Below are positions 1 to 12,502 of a stretch of 64,000 nucleotides of DNA, in pieces. The DNA lies in the NCBI GenBank assembly GCA_009869945.1, contig WIXG01000117.1:1-64000 (forward strand). The letters run 5' to 3'. A program made the translations under genes and the position numbers. Under the pieces are notes generated by a model. The model worked only from the letters and a program-made list of their open reading frames with translations, searched no databases and was not told the DNA's origin. The stretch is from Mesaphorura yosii (lineage: Eukaryota; Arthropoda; Collembola; Poduromorpha; Tullbergiidae). The stretch's first letter is position 1; each line of letters begins with the position of its first letter.

Positions 1-3000
1 GAATACACAGATGGCACGACCACAGAGGACACTGATGTTCCGAGTACAGAAGGTCCCACCACAGAAGGCACTGAAGGCTCGACAACCGAAGTTACTGATG
101 ATCCGAGTACAGATGGCACGACCACAGAAGACACTGCCCCAACTACGACTGATGATGATGAAAGTACTCCAACAGACGTGCCAACCACGGAAAACACTGA
201 TTTCCCCACCACGACTGAGGACGTGCGGACCCCTACGGCAGAAGTCCCCACAACCGATTCCAGTGACGCCCCAACCACGACTGAAATTGACATCAGTACA
301 ACTGAGATACCTACGACTGATTTCACTGAATCGTCAAGTACCACTGAGCAAAGTGAAGGCAGTACCACCGAGACTCCGTCCTCACAGGAGACTGATCTAC
401 CCACAACAGAGACGACGATAATCCCAAGCACAACAGAATATGAAAATAGCACAAGCTCAACTCCTATTCCTACGACAGAATTTGACAACAGTACAACTCC
501 CGCGCCTACGACAGAATTTGACAACAGTACAACTCCCGCGCCTACGACAGAATTTGACAACAGTACAACTCCCGCGCCTACGACAGAATTTGACACCAGT
601 ACAACTCCTGCGCCTACGACAGAATTTGACACCAGTACAACTCCTGCGCCTACGACAGAATTTGACACCAGTACAACTCCCGCGCCGCCAATACCAACCA
701 CGGAACCGCCTCCAACCACTTCCACTTCTGATTGTGTTAGCTGTAAGTAATAACTCCATTCATGCTTCGCGTGACTTTCAAAGCCAGCGCCATTTTTATG
801 TCGCAGTGTGCAATGCCACTACCGACCGGTACGAAGATCCCTGGGTCACTTGTGTTGACACAACACTTCGACGAGATTGCCCAGGCGCTTCCGATGGCGA
901 CGCAATCTGGGTGTGCATGGCTGACGGTAAATTCAATGGTTCGAAGCCGGATTATAGCGATTGCAGAAACAAGTGGCTTGGTCCACTTATGGAAGACTTG
1001 GAAGTAAGTTGGTAACGGTGAAAATGATGTCTTCCGTCGACAGTGGAAGTAAATACTGTTTAAATTCTGCAGGCAGCTGATTCACTCACGCACGAGGAAG
1101 CTTTCGAACTTCTCTCGCGTATGAAAGCGCTCCTAGCTGACTCTGCAAACTCTGAAGTTGATACAACGTACTTCGGACACGAGATGAAGTCGATGTTTGG
1201 AATGGGCGAAACGATCCTGAGCAAACTGGAAAGCGCGTCAGAACTTGAGACTCTTACGGAGCAAGTACTCGATGTCTTCTCGGACATCTTAACATTTTCA
1301 GATCCGTGGGAAGAATTATCGCCAGTAAGTGTAACCGCTCAACCAAGAAGTCTCTCCGATTGAGTCATTAAAAATATGTTGCAGCAAGCTGCTTCAGACA
1401 CTGGAACGTCTTTCATAGCCGGATGCGAAAATACTGCATTGGAATTGGAGAACCGGCAGAGGACCAGTTCCGCAGCCGCTAAACGAGCACGAAGAAGTGT
1501 ACGAGCCGTTCTACACACACATAATTTTGACACCTTTCCGGATTTCCGAGTGATGTCTGGCTTAAGTACTTCTCCGGCTGCCGATGACCCCTTGTTGTCT
1601 TATCCTGAAAGCTACAGCTCCAAAGACACCCATATTCAAATTCCAAATGAGTGGATCCGATTCTATCCTGAAGGAGCCCCATTTACGGGCATGGAATTGA
1701 GTGCCGAATATGCCAACAGAATATTTCCAGCATACAGAAACACGTTAGCCTCCTATGTTCATCTTGCCATTAGTGTAAGTTTTCGCCTAAAGACGATCAC
1801 CTTCTCTTTATAGACTTAGTGATGGCGAAATTGTGGAAAATGACAATCAAGTCATTAATGGACAATTAGTTTCATTCACGCTGAATGACACGTCCAGGCG
1901 ACTGGAATTCACAGGTCAGTATTTATTCATTGATCTAAGAAATCTTAGATCTATGTATTTATTTCCAAAATGCGTTGTTATTCTATTGATAAACTAACGC
2001 CTGACGCCGCTGCTTGATGTGTGACAAATGTAGAGGATGTGGTAAAGATCGCGTTCCGACATGATGTGTACGCGTACGGCTCCGAGGTGAATCAGGTGCG
2101 CCGGAAACTTCACAATGGAGAAAGACGGAAGGCGGTGCGTGACACGGCGGCTTGCGTGTATTGGAATCCAGTTGATCTGTAAGCTCGGCTTTCGGAGGTT
2201 CACGGAATTACTTTCTTCTAAACCTGAATTGTGCTACTTCGACCCGAATTTCAGGATGTGGTCATCTGAAGGTTGTCGACTCACCTCCGTCGAGCGAGAC
2301 TTCACCATCTGTGAATGCACCCACTTGACGTCATTTGCAATCATAATGGATCTTCATAATTACATCGTGCGTGCTATAAAGTTTCATTTGGTTTGCTAGC
2401 ATTTACCGCGTCCTAAGTTAGTAATTTCTGCCTAATTGTTCCACAGGGCAAGGAACTAGGCTTGGAAATCCTCAACTTCATTTTGCTACCTCTTTCCGTA
2501 GTTTGTCTGGTCCTTAACATCATTGTATTCGCGTACAATCAAATGAAGGAACAAGTTCTGATATCTCATCCTCGGAATGACTTGGTCATACATTTGTGCT
2601 CAGCCTTGTTGATTGCGAATCTTCTGCTCTTGATTACCGTCGACAGGAATTACTTGCACCTGAGTGATGTGAGTCATTAGACGCATCTGACCTCGAATTT
2701 GCATGCTTAATGTTCAAATTTTGTTTTCATTGAAGGACGCATGCGTGGCATTCGCGGTAGTTTTGCACTATGTGTTTCTCTGTGCATTTGCGTGGATGGC
2801 AGCGGAAGGAGTTTTACTTTCAAAGTTAATCTTCATTGACATCTTTGGAACTGGGCTGGATTTCATGAAAACTGAAATTGTCGCTGCCTACTTGATTCCT
2901 GCAATAATTGTAGGAATAACGTGTGCCATCAATTTTTCAAAAGACCATCATGGATACGGAAACGACTCATAGTAAACAAAAAATTTCTCTGCTCATGTTT

Positions 3001-3919
3001 AGTCTGTTACAAAGTGCAATGTGAACCAAACGCTGTTGGTTGCAGTTGCTGGCTGAATGGTAACTACCTCTGGAGTTTCGCCGGACCAGTGGCATTGGTT
3101 GTTGTTGTAAGCAGACTTGGGTTTGCTAAAGTTACTTTTATTTGCCATCTAATCAGCACGGACCTTGTACTTTTTCAGTTCAACGCTGTCGTGCTAATTT
3201 CAGCAGTCAGAAAATCGTACAACTTGCACAGCCACCCAAAAGTTGCAGTTCAGAGAAAGGCAAAATCTGCGAGGTCAGTTTTTTAGTGTGAAGCACTTCT
3301 GGTGCATTCTACTTTAACATATTAATTACTTCTTCGCTTGCATTTCAGTTTTTGGATTCGTACTTCCCTGAGCCTAACATCCCTGATGGGCTTAACTTGG
3401 ATTTTCGGTTTTTTTATGTTCATCAACAATTCTACATTTGCCAATGTTGCCGCGTACATTTTTACCGTCTTGAATGCCTCACAAGTAATACATGGGGGAA
3501 TATCTTATCCTAGACTTTCGTGTTCTCATACTTGCGAGAATTCACTTTCATTAATATTTGACGTTTTCAGGGAATTTTTATCTTTGTGTGCTACGTTCTC
3601 CTGAACGAAAAGGTCCGAGGCCGCCTCGGATGTGTGAGTTCAGAACCAGCTGAGAGCAGGGACGACACAGGATTCGAATCTGTAAGTAAATGGCGAAGAC
3701 CCATTTGCCATTCGCCTGTTGTAACATGTCATTTTTGACTTCCGTTAGACGTTAACTTTCGGATCGAGAATGCAACGGGCGACGAAGAGAGTTAAGGACT
3801 GGATCAGAAGAAAGGAATCAATTACAAGTGCAGAAGTTGCCGGCACGCCCGATGAAAGAGCACATCGTTCAGTTCGTCTGACGTCCACTAGCTCCAATTC
3901 TCAGGGCCCAGAAGCTTAA
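1..3919 (+). CDS. Adhesion GPCR with mucin-like stalk (5' partial)
   Basis: Seven-helix receptor whose ectodomain is cut at a GPS site; ligand unknown. The frame is open from base 1, so the N-terminus lies to the left. Exons: 1-742, 807-1003, 1073-1324, 1385-1743, 1814-1914, 2034-2178, 2255-2366, 2447-2668, 2736-2971, 3046-3106, 3179-3273, 3349-3484, 3571-3681, 3749-3919; phases agree throughout (979 residues seen). Order: about 247 residues of Thr/Ser/Pro/Glu-rich stalk, a cysteine-rich HRM (exon 2, four Cys and a WxxC-type core), GAIN domain with the YFGHEM motif, GPS ending CECTHLTSFAIIMD (cleavage expected between L and T), seven hydrophobic helices (GLTWIFGF in helix 6), short Ser/Arg-rich tail. 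The donor at 1744 (GTTAGC) is weak but is at the same GAIN position and phase as in its paralogues. Family assignment is firm; the subfamily is not. Confidence 0.9.
468..687 (+). repeat. Six 36-bp coding tandem repeats in the receptor stalk
   Basis: Six copies of a 36-base unit encode PTTEFD(N/T)STTPA. The first three copies read DNST (an N-glycosylation sequon), the last three DTST, which removes it. Copies are otherwise nearly identical at DNA level, indicating recent expansion or homogenisation. Dense Thr/Ser suggests an O-glycosylated rod. Confidence 0.9.
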
Positions 3920-5384
3920 CTGAAATAGTAGAACTATTTCTGAGAACTGACTTTTTTTACTTAACTCAATCGACGCGATTAAATGATTTTTAATCCATTT
4001 AGGAATAATCTTCGTGACATTGAGTAACTTGAATCATATAACTATATCTAATTGTTTGAATTTGTCTCAAGAATCTGTCATCTGAAGCAATGTTGCTGTA
4101 AAGCATCCAGTCGAAAATACATTCACTGATACAGTTGTTTTTTCTACCAGTCCCTGCTAGAACTCCAGAATATGATATGCTCCAAACTAACATAAAACAT
4201 TCAAGGCATAATGGGTCGCAACCAAAGAAGGCGACTCTCATAAAGGAAAGAGGCGACGGAAACGCTTGCTGATCTCCGTCTTGGCTACTTCTTGATCTTT
4301 AGCCGTCAAAGTAATTGCTTGATGCCGAAAGCTGAAGGTGAGAAAACAGAAAAGTGAGAATGGCCAAGGTCGGCCCACCAATCTGATTAAGGCCGTCAAA
4401 AAATTAGAACTAGAACACCTTAAAGTCGAGTTCACTCAATAGGGAACACGATGGAGATAGTAATTCACCATCAAAGGTCAAAACTTATTAGTTGAACGTC
4501 GAGACTTCGAACTCATAATTGTTCCCGGCCTATTTTAAGCTCAATTTAAGACCAGCTTGGTTCCACTGATTGTTTCAATGGGAGCCACCCGTGATTAGTC
4601 CTGCTAGTAACATGAGCACATGAAACACGAGTCCGTCGTAGTCATCATTCTTTTTTTTTTACATAATTACACATTAGTGCAGTTTTAATCTTGCAAGCAA
4701 AGTAAAACAAGTTCAACGTGCACAATTTGTACGAGATTTGCACTTTGTTTAATATCGTGTTGACTTTATGGTCGCCAGGCCTTTTGCTTACACGTCCAGA
4801 TTGTAGTGCCTCTGACTGACTGACTGACTAAATATCTAAATATGCTGAATCGCGAAAAAGAGTTTAGCTTGTGCAAAAGTAATCTACATTTTCTTGATAA
4901 ATGAACGTCACGCAACTTACAACGGCGACGTGACGACATACCGTGGATTGTATATTTGACGTTGGAGAGAAGCAGGAAGGACAACACACAATACGTTTGA
5001 ACATTTATTACTCACGCTGGATGCTGATAAGAATGTGTGAGAGATTACAGCATGCTCACGCTACTAATCTTTCCGTGTTAGTGTTAGCACAGTTTCGCAT
5101 CGACAAATCAAACAATAACCGACAATTTAGAATAGTCGCTGAAATCGCCATTCACCAATATCGCGAATGTGTATTATACAAATGCAAAGTGGATAAGCGT
5201 GGTCTTTTGTAAGTAGTGGATTCCAGAAATACTTCAGCATTCGGGTGCCAGGATTTCAGATTCGGGGATCTATTTCAAGATGCTGACGATATTGCTACAA
5301 AAATCCCCACCTACAACGTGATCGCTTCATTTTTGCCGTCCTACGCTGACACTGGACAACATTAATTTGGTCAGTATTCTAAAC
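3920..5384. other. Intergenic region
   Basis: Between two adhesion GPCR genes. I see no exon-like frame with splice signals on either strand. It contains a short (TGAC)4 microsatellite near 4811 and a T10 run near 4651. The promoter of the next receptor should lie near the right edge, but I see no TATA box. Confidence 0.6.
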
Positions 5385-8300
5385 ATGGGATCCAATGTTT
5401 TCTCAAGACTGCTTGTGCTGTTGCAAATTCTTGGTATCGTTTGTCTCAGCGAAGGAGAGAAGGTCACAAAACTGTATCTTCATGAGAAGCCAAATTTTGA
5501 AGGTCAGGGCCAGGGACAAAACTGCTCTCTCATAAAGAGGTAAAGACGGTTGTCATAAATTATCGTTTCTCTGTCCTTTTCTTTTCACAGGATCTGAGCA
5601 CGAAATGGAATTCACGAGCTGTCGTACAATTCCAGTGGAGTTAGTCAACAAAATCGTTTCAGTCCGAAGTGAGGACTGTGTCGTGCTATACGAAAGTGAC
5701 AATTGTTTCCCAGTTGATGGCCAGAGACAAGCGATCAGATTGACCGAGACCAATCCAACTAGACATAACTTGAAAGCATTAGGATTTAGTTTAGGCTCTG
5801 TGCAGCCGTGCTCGTCTTCGCCAGGTTCCCCGAGTTCGTACATGTGGAATGAAGATTACAATGTTGGTGACCCTGCAAACCGAAGAGCGGTTGTTGAGAG
5901 TAGTGAATCCAAAGAGTACGACGCAGGGCACAGATTCCATGAGTTCAGAACCACAGGGAGGCCAGGATCACGAGGTTTATTATCAGAAATGGATTATGGA
6001 GAAAGTATTGACATTGATAACGAGGAGGAGGACGTTGATGATTTTGAGAATGGACGCAGAAGGAATGGCTACTTCCACTCTACGACTAAGAAGCCAGATG
6101 TAATTAGCGAATCTTCTACAAATGGAAGTTTGAAAGATACACCAGCAATAGAAAATAATGATTCAGACTTCATAGTAGAGGGTGAATTTCCCATTCCAAA
6201 TCGGATCCAGTCAGAATCTCGTGATCACATTACTACACATAACGAAACCGCTGCAACCAAAAATCAGAATGCTACAAGTACAACAGAACCTCCTGAAGAA
6301 GTGCTTCGGAAATACGATGAGCTCAGTTTGTACAAAACTTCAAGCTCCAACGAAAAAGCTTATGACGCTATAACTGAAAGTACTCTGTTCCCAATTATCC
6401 TCCCAACTACTCCAGACGACGCGTATAAATATATGGCTTCGACAACATCAACTGCAACCACCACGACTCTTAAGGTTAGAACAATTGTGACCACGCCCAG
6501 CACAATTCCAACGACAACCACGTCAAAAACAACTTCAACAGTTCCGCCAGTACACACAACCGCAGAACCTGGCGACTTTGAATGCTTGATCACTTGCAAG
6601 GCAGCAAGTGCCGGTGATTTTGGCTTGGATGGGAAAGAGTGCGCTCCATTTCGAGGTCACCAAAAGTGTCCAGGAAATTCCACCGGGGTTGTGTTTTTGG
6701 AATGTCTGGCCAATGGAACTTTTGACGACTCGCAACTGAACTTTGATAACTGCACAGCTATGTGGGTTCTAGAGATGGATAGACTCATTCGAGATGAAGA
6801 GCAGGTACAGAGAAGGGCAAAGTTTGATTTTCCTTATTTGTATTCTTACTAGTCGAATTTGTGCAGGATCTCAGCCCAGCTCAGGCGGAAGCCATTCTGG
6901 TACAAATATTCAAAAATGTTACGACGGCTGCCTCGCCGGCGCCGCCTGGTCCTGGAAAGAGTCAGTCCATCTATTTCGGCCATGAAATTGACAAAATCGT
7001 GGATCTTGTGGATAGCACGGTGCAAAAGTCCCACAAAAAGGTAGAAAACGTAGAACAGTACGAAAAGATTTGTACAGAAACTGTAAATATCTTGGACGCA
7101 TTGCTTTCTCAAGAACGAGCGTGGGAGCAATTGGAGCAGGTAACAGACTTCTGGTGGAGAAATATGTGGACTTTCGTAACTATTTCTCATTGGTAATTGT
7201 TAGACAAATCGTTCGTCGATTGCTTCTCACGTTTTTGACTCGGTGGAATCAACCATGTTCAGTCTTGGCCGCGTGGCAGAACTGAAATCCCCAAACAATC
7301 TAACAAGTTACGAGAAATCATTTGTCGAGTCTTCTGTGATGCGAGTATCGACTGGAGTTTTTAAGAGGTCCAGGGCAGTCACCTCAGTCAATATTTCAGA
7401 AACAAGTATTTATCTTCCACACGACTGGGAGAGAGCCGTTAATGGGAGCATAATACGCTTCGTGGGACTGACTTTGGATTACGACTATTCGTCCCACCTT
7501 CTTCCTCCCGAGAAAAACAGGTACAGCACAGAAGAACAGGATAGGAATCATTTACTGCATTGTGCGTCTTTTCGTAACACAGATTTGGTGGCTCAGCTTC
7601 AACCGTGATTGGAAGTGAAATCGTTGGATTCAGCCTCGCAAATGAGCTCAACGACAAAGCATTAAAAGTAGAATTTCCCGGTACGTCACTCTTCATAATT
7701 TTCTCATCTACATTTAGGAAATAATAATAGAAATAGAAAATGTTTGGTGTGCAGGAGACGGAGTCAAGATCAAATTCAATTTGAGAGACAGATCGCTTCA
7801 CTCAACGCATTCGTCTCAATCATCACACGAGAAAACTTATGGAAAACCAGTTTGTGTCTATTGGGACCCTCAAAATGCGTAAGATATAAATTAATCAATA
7901 TTCATTTCATTTAGGGACCTAACCGAGATATGTATCTAGGATTTGGTCGGCGGACGGATGCAAACTACGCAGATCAGATAGCGCGAGTGTCATTTGTGAA
8001 TGTTGGCATTTGACGCTGTTTGCAGTGCTGATGGATGTACACTCCTACTCGAATTTCGTAAGTCCCAACAGTTTCAGGATCACGTGTAACTAGTCACCTG
8101 CGTTCTGAATTTTCTGACACAATTATTTGCCCAGGTGAAGGACGCGACACTATACACACTGACGCATGTGCTTTGTATTTTGTCGTCTGTGTGTCTTCTT
8201 GTGACAGTCATCACACTGAAGCTACTTCGAGCAGCGAAGAGTCCTAGCACAGCGATTACGATTCAGTTGTGCATTTGCCTTCTGGCTGGAAACATCTTGA

Positions 8301-9657
8301 TAATTACTGTTCTGGATCGAAGCATCTTTCAGTTGAACCACGTAAGTAATTTCTGCAATGTGGAATATGGCGGAGCAGTTACTATATCTTTGTCATTTCG
8401 CAGAACACCTGTGCCATGTCTGCGATAGCGCTTCATTACGTCCTCTTGTGTGCGTTTACATGGATGGCAGTTGAGGGATTTGTCGTATTAAAAATGGTCC
8501 TGGACGTTTTTAACACAGGAACCGAACATAAGTTGATTCTCGGAGCAGTGGCGTATGGAATCCCGTCTTTAGTCGTCTGCTCGCTTGGAATATTGCATTT
8601 TCTGGGAATCCAAGATGTTTATGGTGGCGAAATGTTGTGAGCTCAAGATCATACGATTCGATTCATGCGAAGATTCGATCTTGCGATTTATTAAGTGATT
8701 CATGAAGTTTATGCTGTTGTTTACTTCTCTTTTTTTCCTTCTTGTGTTTTAGTTGCTGGCTTAAAGGTCATTATATTTTAGCATTTCTTGGGCCCGTGGC
8801 ACTCGTAGTATTGGTATGTGAGTAAATCTTTGCATGAGTGAGCTTGAATAACCATAATTTGAAATAGGGTAATGGTGTCGCACTTGCCGTCGCCATTCAT
8901 GTGGCCCGGAAAGCAGATAAGAGATTTGCGGAGCAAACAAAGAAACACAGGTGCCAATCTCACTTTTACATCATTTGTCAATCTCAGATTAACTAGCTGG
9001 AATTTCTCGCTTAGAACATGGATAATCGGCACGTGCGCCCTCACTTCAATTCTTGGACTGACATGGATATTTGGATTCCTATTGTTGATTGGAGACCCAA
9101 AGTTCTCGAGAGTAGCTTCTTATGTCTTTACAATTTTCAACGCGTCCCAGGTAAAAAATGTTAGCCTGCACCATTTTTTTATGCTTCGACTCGCCCAGTA
9201 AATTGTGTCTATTCATTCCAGGGAATATTCGTGTTCACTTTCCATTGTGTTTTGAATCGAAAAGTTCAGACTGCCCTGAAACATTGGATATCACCAAAAT
9301 CCCGAGTATCAGGACAATCTCAGTCTGATTCCCACAGAACCAGAAGTTCAAACAGCAAAAATGAGACGTCAGAGAAAAGAGTGACTGAACTAACTTCAAA
9401 TACGGAGGAGAAAAGGGAGATTAATGTTCACATCGACACCGTCGAGAGGGTGAGTTTTTTCGCTTGTCGCTTAATTACAATTGCATGGAACTTGTACATT
9501 TTATACAAATCAGGAGGAGTCTGAAGATGAAATTGAAGCCCGAAGAAGATTCTTGCGTTCAAGATCAAGTTCCGACGATATCTCGGGCAAGCCAGCTTTC
9601 TTCAAGTATATGGAACGAAATCAAGGTGGCAAAGGAAATGATCCAGCCTTCATGTGA
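5385..9657 (+). CDS. Adhesion GPCR with probable N-terminal beta/gamma-crystallin fold
   Basis: Complete receptor, 1117 residues. Exons: 5385-5502, 5591-6804, 6867-7139, 7204-7520, 7583-7680, 7755-7878, 7940-8057, 8135-8341, 8404-8636, 8753-8813, 8868-8950, 9015-9150, 9222-9449, 9514-9657; the sum is a multiple of three with all phases matching. Order: signal peptide (residues 1-24, start MGSNVFSRLLVLLQILGIVC), a ~85-residue domain with LYLHEKPNFEG and CVVLYESDNC motifs resembling two Greek-key halves, a long acidic then Thr-rich linker, HRM (about 398-450), GAIN, GPS with CECWHLTLFAVLM (cut expected at HL/T), seven helices, and a Ser/Arg/Glu-rich tail. AATAAA lies at 9760. It follows the previous receptor head to tail and shares its GAIN/7TM intron positions, so the two are tandem paralogues. 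The crystallin-like call rests on motif reading only. Confidence 0.9.
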
Positions 9658-10223
9658 TTCAAAGATGGCATCCCTATCCCTGGACTTTAGTTTTTTAGTT
9701 TTAATACTTTTGTTAAAGCGAAGGAATTGGATTTCTGACATATCAGTCAAGTTTTATACAATAAACAGGACTTTGTATTATGCTGCAAGGGTGACCGAAG
9801 CCCAAGGTTATCTTTTCAGATCCTAGACCAGGATCACAAACTAGTAGGGTCTGCTATCGAACATGCTTATGGCCGAGGCATGATTTCTGAGTGAACAACC
9901 GGAGTCGCAGTTACCACGACTGTTTGAGAGAAGTTCGGCAATCAATTATCATAAATTGAGATTAGCATAATCCCTACTTGAAGTGAAACGTGGTTTCAGA
10001 TAGTGGTCGAGGCCAGAGGCGCCTCTCTGACGATTCCAGAATCCATAAGATCGCCTGCACATTCGAGGAAGGTTAATCCAAAAGAACATAATTGATAACT
10101 AACGTAACTAACAAAGCGTACGCACATTTCTGCGAATTTGCTCGTAGATCCCAGACTGCAGACTACATCAACGGAACCGTATTTGCTGTAGTATCGTCGT
10201 GTAAGCATATTCCGTTTCCGGCA
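9658..10223. other. Intergenic region with polyadenylation signal
   Basis: Holds the 3' end of the upstream receptor (AATAAA at 9760-9765) and the presumed promoter of the WSC gene. No further exon recognised. Confidence 0.6.
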
Positions 10224-11204
10224 ATGAATTTCTTAAATTTCATGTTCTTCGTAGCGTGCGTGAGGCACGTTTTCAGTGCAATCATTGAATCACCTGAGAC
10301 AAAAGCAGTTTACGTTGGGTGCTACGATGCCTGGGACAAGAATACACTGCAGTACACGCAGTCTTTCTTCGTTGACCATAACAACCTGGAAACTTGCAGC
10401 CATCACTGTCGGCAGCCTGAAGGGCAAGTAAGCAAGATTGTTGCAGCTTCAAGTCACAACACAAGAATCAGTGTTGCAACACTTCATGAGTTCCTATTGC
10501 TTTACTTTTAGCCAAACTCCTTCACTCTGCTCAAAGGCAAGTACTGCAACTGCTTAGACTGGGATAAGTTCCACAACACCAAAGTGGATGACAGACACTG
10601 TCAAGTAAAGTGCCCCGGAGATGAGCACACTATTTGTGGAGGAAACTTCGCGTTCTCAGTCTACTGTCTCGGAGAGGAGGAAGGCGATTGCTCGCGCTTC
10701 ATCGACCGGAATCATCCTGAATCAGTGAAGGATGAGTCGAGCCCCAACCTGCCTCACGTCGAAGGTGAAATCAACAGCGAAGGACTGCCCCAACGTAGAA
10801 CGGGAATTGCGTACACTTGTGTCAACTGCAGCACTGGCTTGACCAACTGCATCACCAGCTCGATCAACCCTTCGTACGATTACATTCCTGGGAACACACC
10901 CGCATTATGCGCTGAATACTGTGGCAGGCCAATCACCTACTACTACCACGGCAGTGGATCTGAAGTTGTCAGAGAGCCAACTACGTACGCATTCGCTGGT
11001 TGGGACACTCGCTATGATGAGAACGGTCGGATGGAAATCTCGATATGCAAATGTTCGAATTCTGTTCTGGACAATTTTGAGGAGGTCGATCCTGACGTGT
11101 GTACGAAGAAATGCCCTGAACGTCATGATGACGTCTGCGGAGGCCCTGACAAAGGCGTGTTTTCTGTGTATTACTCCCGCCACGTTGTTGCATCGGCCGC
11201 TTGA
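10224..11204 (+). CDS. Secreted protein with two WSC-type cysteine-rich domains
   Basis: Two exons (10224-10427, 10512-11204), 298 residues. The start is the ATG giving a short hydrophobic signal peptide (MNFLNFMFFVACVRHVFSA). Domain 1 runs through VYVGCYDAWDKN ... YCNCLDW ... CQVKCPGDEHTICGG ... FSVYC, the eight-cysteine layout of WSC domains, which are known as putative carbohydrate-binding modules in fungal cell-wall sensors and polycystin-1. Domain 2 (from YTCVNC to CGGPDKGVFSVY) is a divergent copy with CAEYCGRPITYYY and ICKCSNS. There is no transmembrane helix, so it is likely extracellular. It matches the ectodomain of the receptor gene 1.3 kb downstream along its whole length, with the intron at the same place and phase. 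AATAAA at 11213. Function inferred only: glycan binding. Confidence 0.85.
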
Positions 11205-12502
11205 AGGTCTGCAATAAATTCAAAGTGCTGATTGACGTCTTCAATAGCCTTGTGTATGGTCGTAATTTTAAGGTTAGTCTTGTTTAGTGAGTTTAAGAAC
11301 AATTTCGCTAATAAATATTGCAGTGACACATAAAATGTTTATTGCTTTCTTTGTGAATCTAAGGCTTCGATTGTAACTTCCAAATCGTCACTGAAATATC
11401 GTAGCAGTACGACGTTGAAGGACGCCATGAGAATTCGATATGCCAATAAAATATGACTGCGGCTCCAACGCTTATCAGGCTGAAGTCAAAACCATTGCAG
11501 TTCGCTTCGTCATAGGCATTAATCCACACCCGCACCCGTGCAATTAAAAGACAAAGAGCTTGTTTTCGCAGCGTGTTGTTTGTTTGCAACTTCAGACGAG
11601 GAAAGGGGAGAAGGATGGACAGGCAAAATGGAAAAGTTTCGTAACAATTGAACCTGAATGTCATTCAGGACGTTGGTGCATCGCATTATACAATCGTTGA
11701 ATGTGCCGTTCTTTCATTGAACGAAATAAAGTTCGAGGTTGAAGTGGAAATTGGATACCGACATACGGCGTGAGCCTGCTATAATCAATTAACTTTACAT
11801 TGCAACCTGAATAGCACTTCCTAAATAGCGTTCGACCTAAGTCGGGTCGAGGTGCAGTCGTGCAATATTGAAAGAGTGTGATTGATTTGCATTCGCATTA
11901 CGAAGCGTGTCATAAATTACTAAAATTATAAGGTAAGGCACGAGATGTACATGTTTCAATTACATGGTACTGGTCACAAATAGCCTCGCTCGCTTCGAAC
12001 AGGTTAAATCCTGTGTAAATATTGTTAACTTAATTTCGGATGCGCTCAAACAAGATACGAGCGCAAAATTACAATTCTAATTTCGTGTTCCCGCATATTT
12101 GGATTAGATTATGGGCGAGCTCCTGACGTCCGCAGAATCAGTTTGTTATTTGCGAATTTGATTCATTCTTTCCCCGTGTCAGATATGATGCGAGTTTAGC
12201 GTTGGACTTGCCTTTATTCGTCCAAATTAAAGTGCCAATTTATCATTGAGCAAGAGTGTTGTTGCAAGAGGTCAAGTACGGCCACGGCAGATTAACGCGG
12301 ACTGACGAATAATTACGTGCTTTGTGGTGCAATTGTGTATAAGTTTCATTTTTTAGTAATCATGATATTCGGCATTGATAAAATTGATATTGTTTCAGTT
12401 GACTGATATTCATCAGACCATGTCGCATTAAGAGCAAGAACACTCTGGAAAACGTTGTCGTGAATTTTTGCGTGTTTCTTGTGACCCTCAACAAGCTCCA
12501 GA
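11205..12502. other. Intergenic region
   Basis: Separates the secreted WSC gene from its receptor-fused paralogue. AATAAA at 11213-11218 belongs to the upstream gene. I find no convincing exon on either strand. Confidence 0.6.

Noticed and set aside
1003-1072. Reading straight through this intron of the first receptor
   Set aside because: GTAAGT donor, TCTGCAG acceptor and the matching intron in the paralogues show a normal intron.
1744-1813. Stronger GTAAGT donor at 1775 for the GAIN intron
   Set aside because: It leads to an immediate stop; the weaker GTTAGC at 1744 keeps phase 2 and aligns with the same intron in the other receptors.
3999-4435. Minus-strand frames downstream of the first receptor
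   Set aside because: Short, no domain and no splice support.
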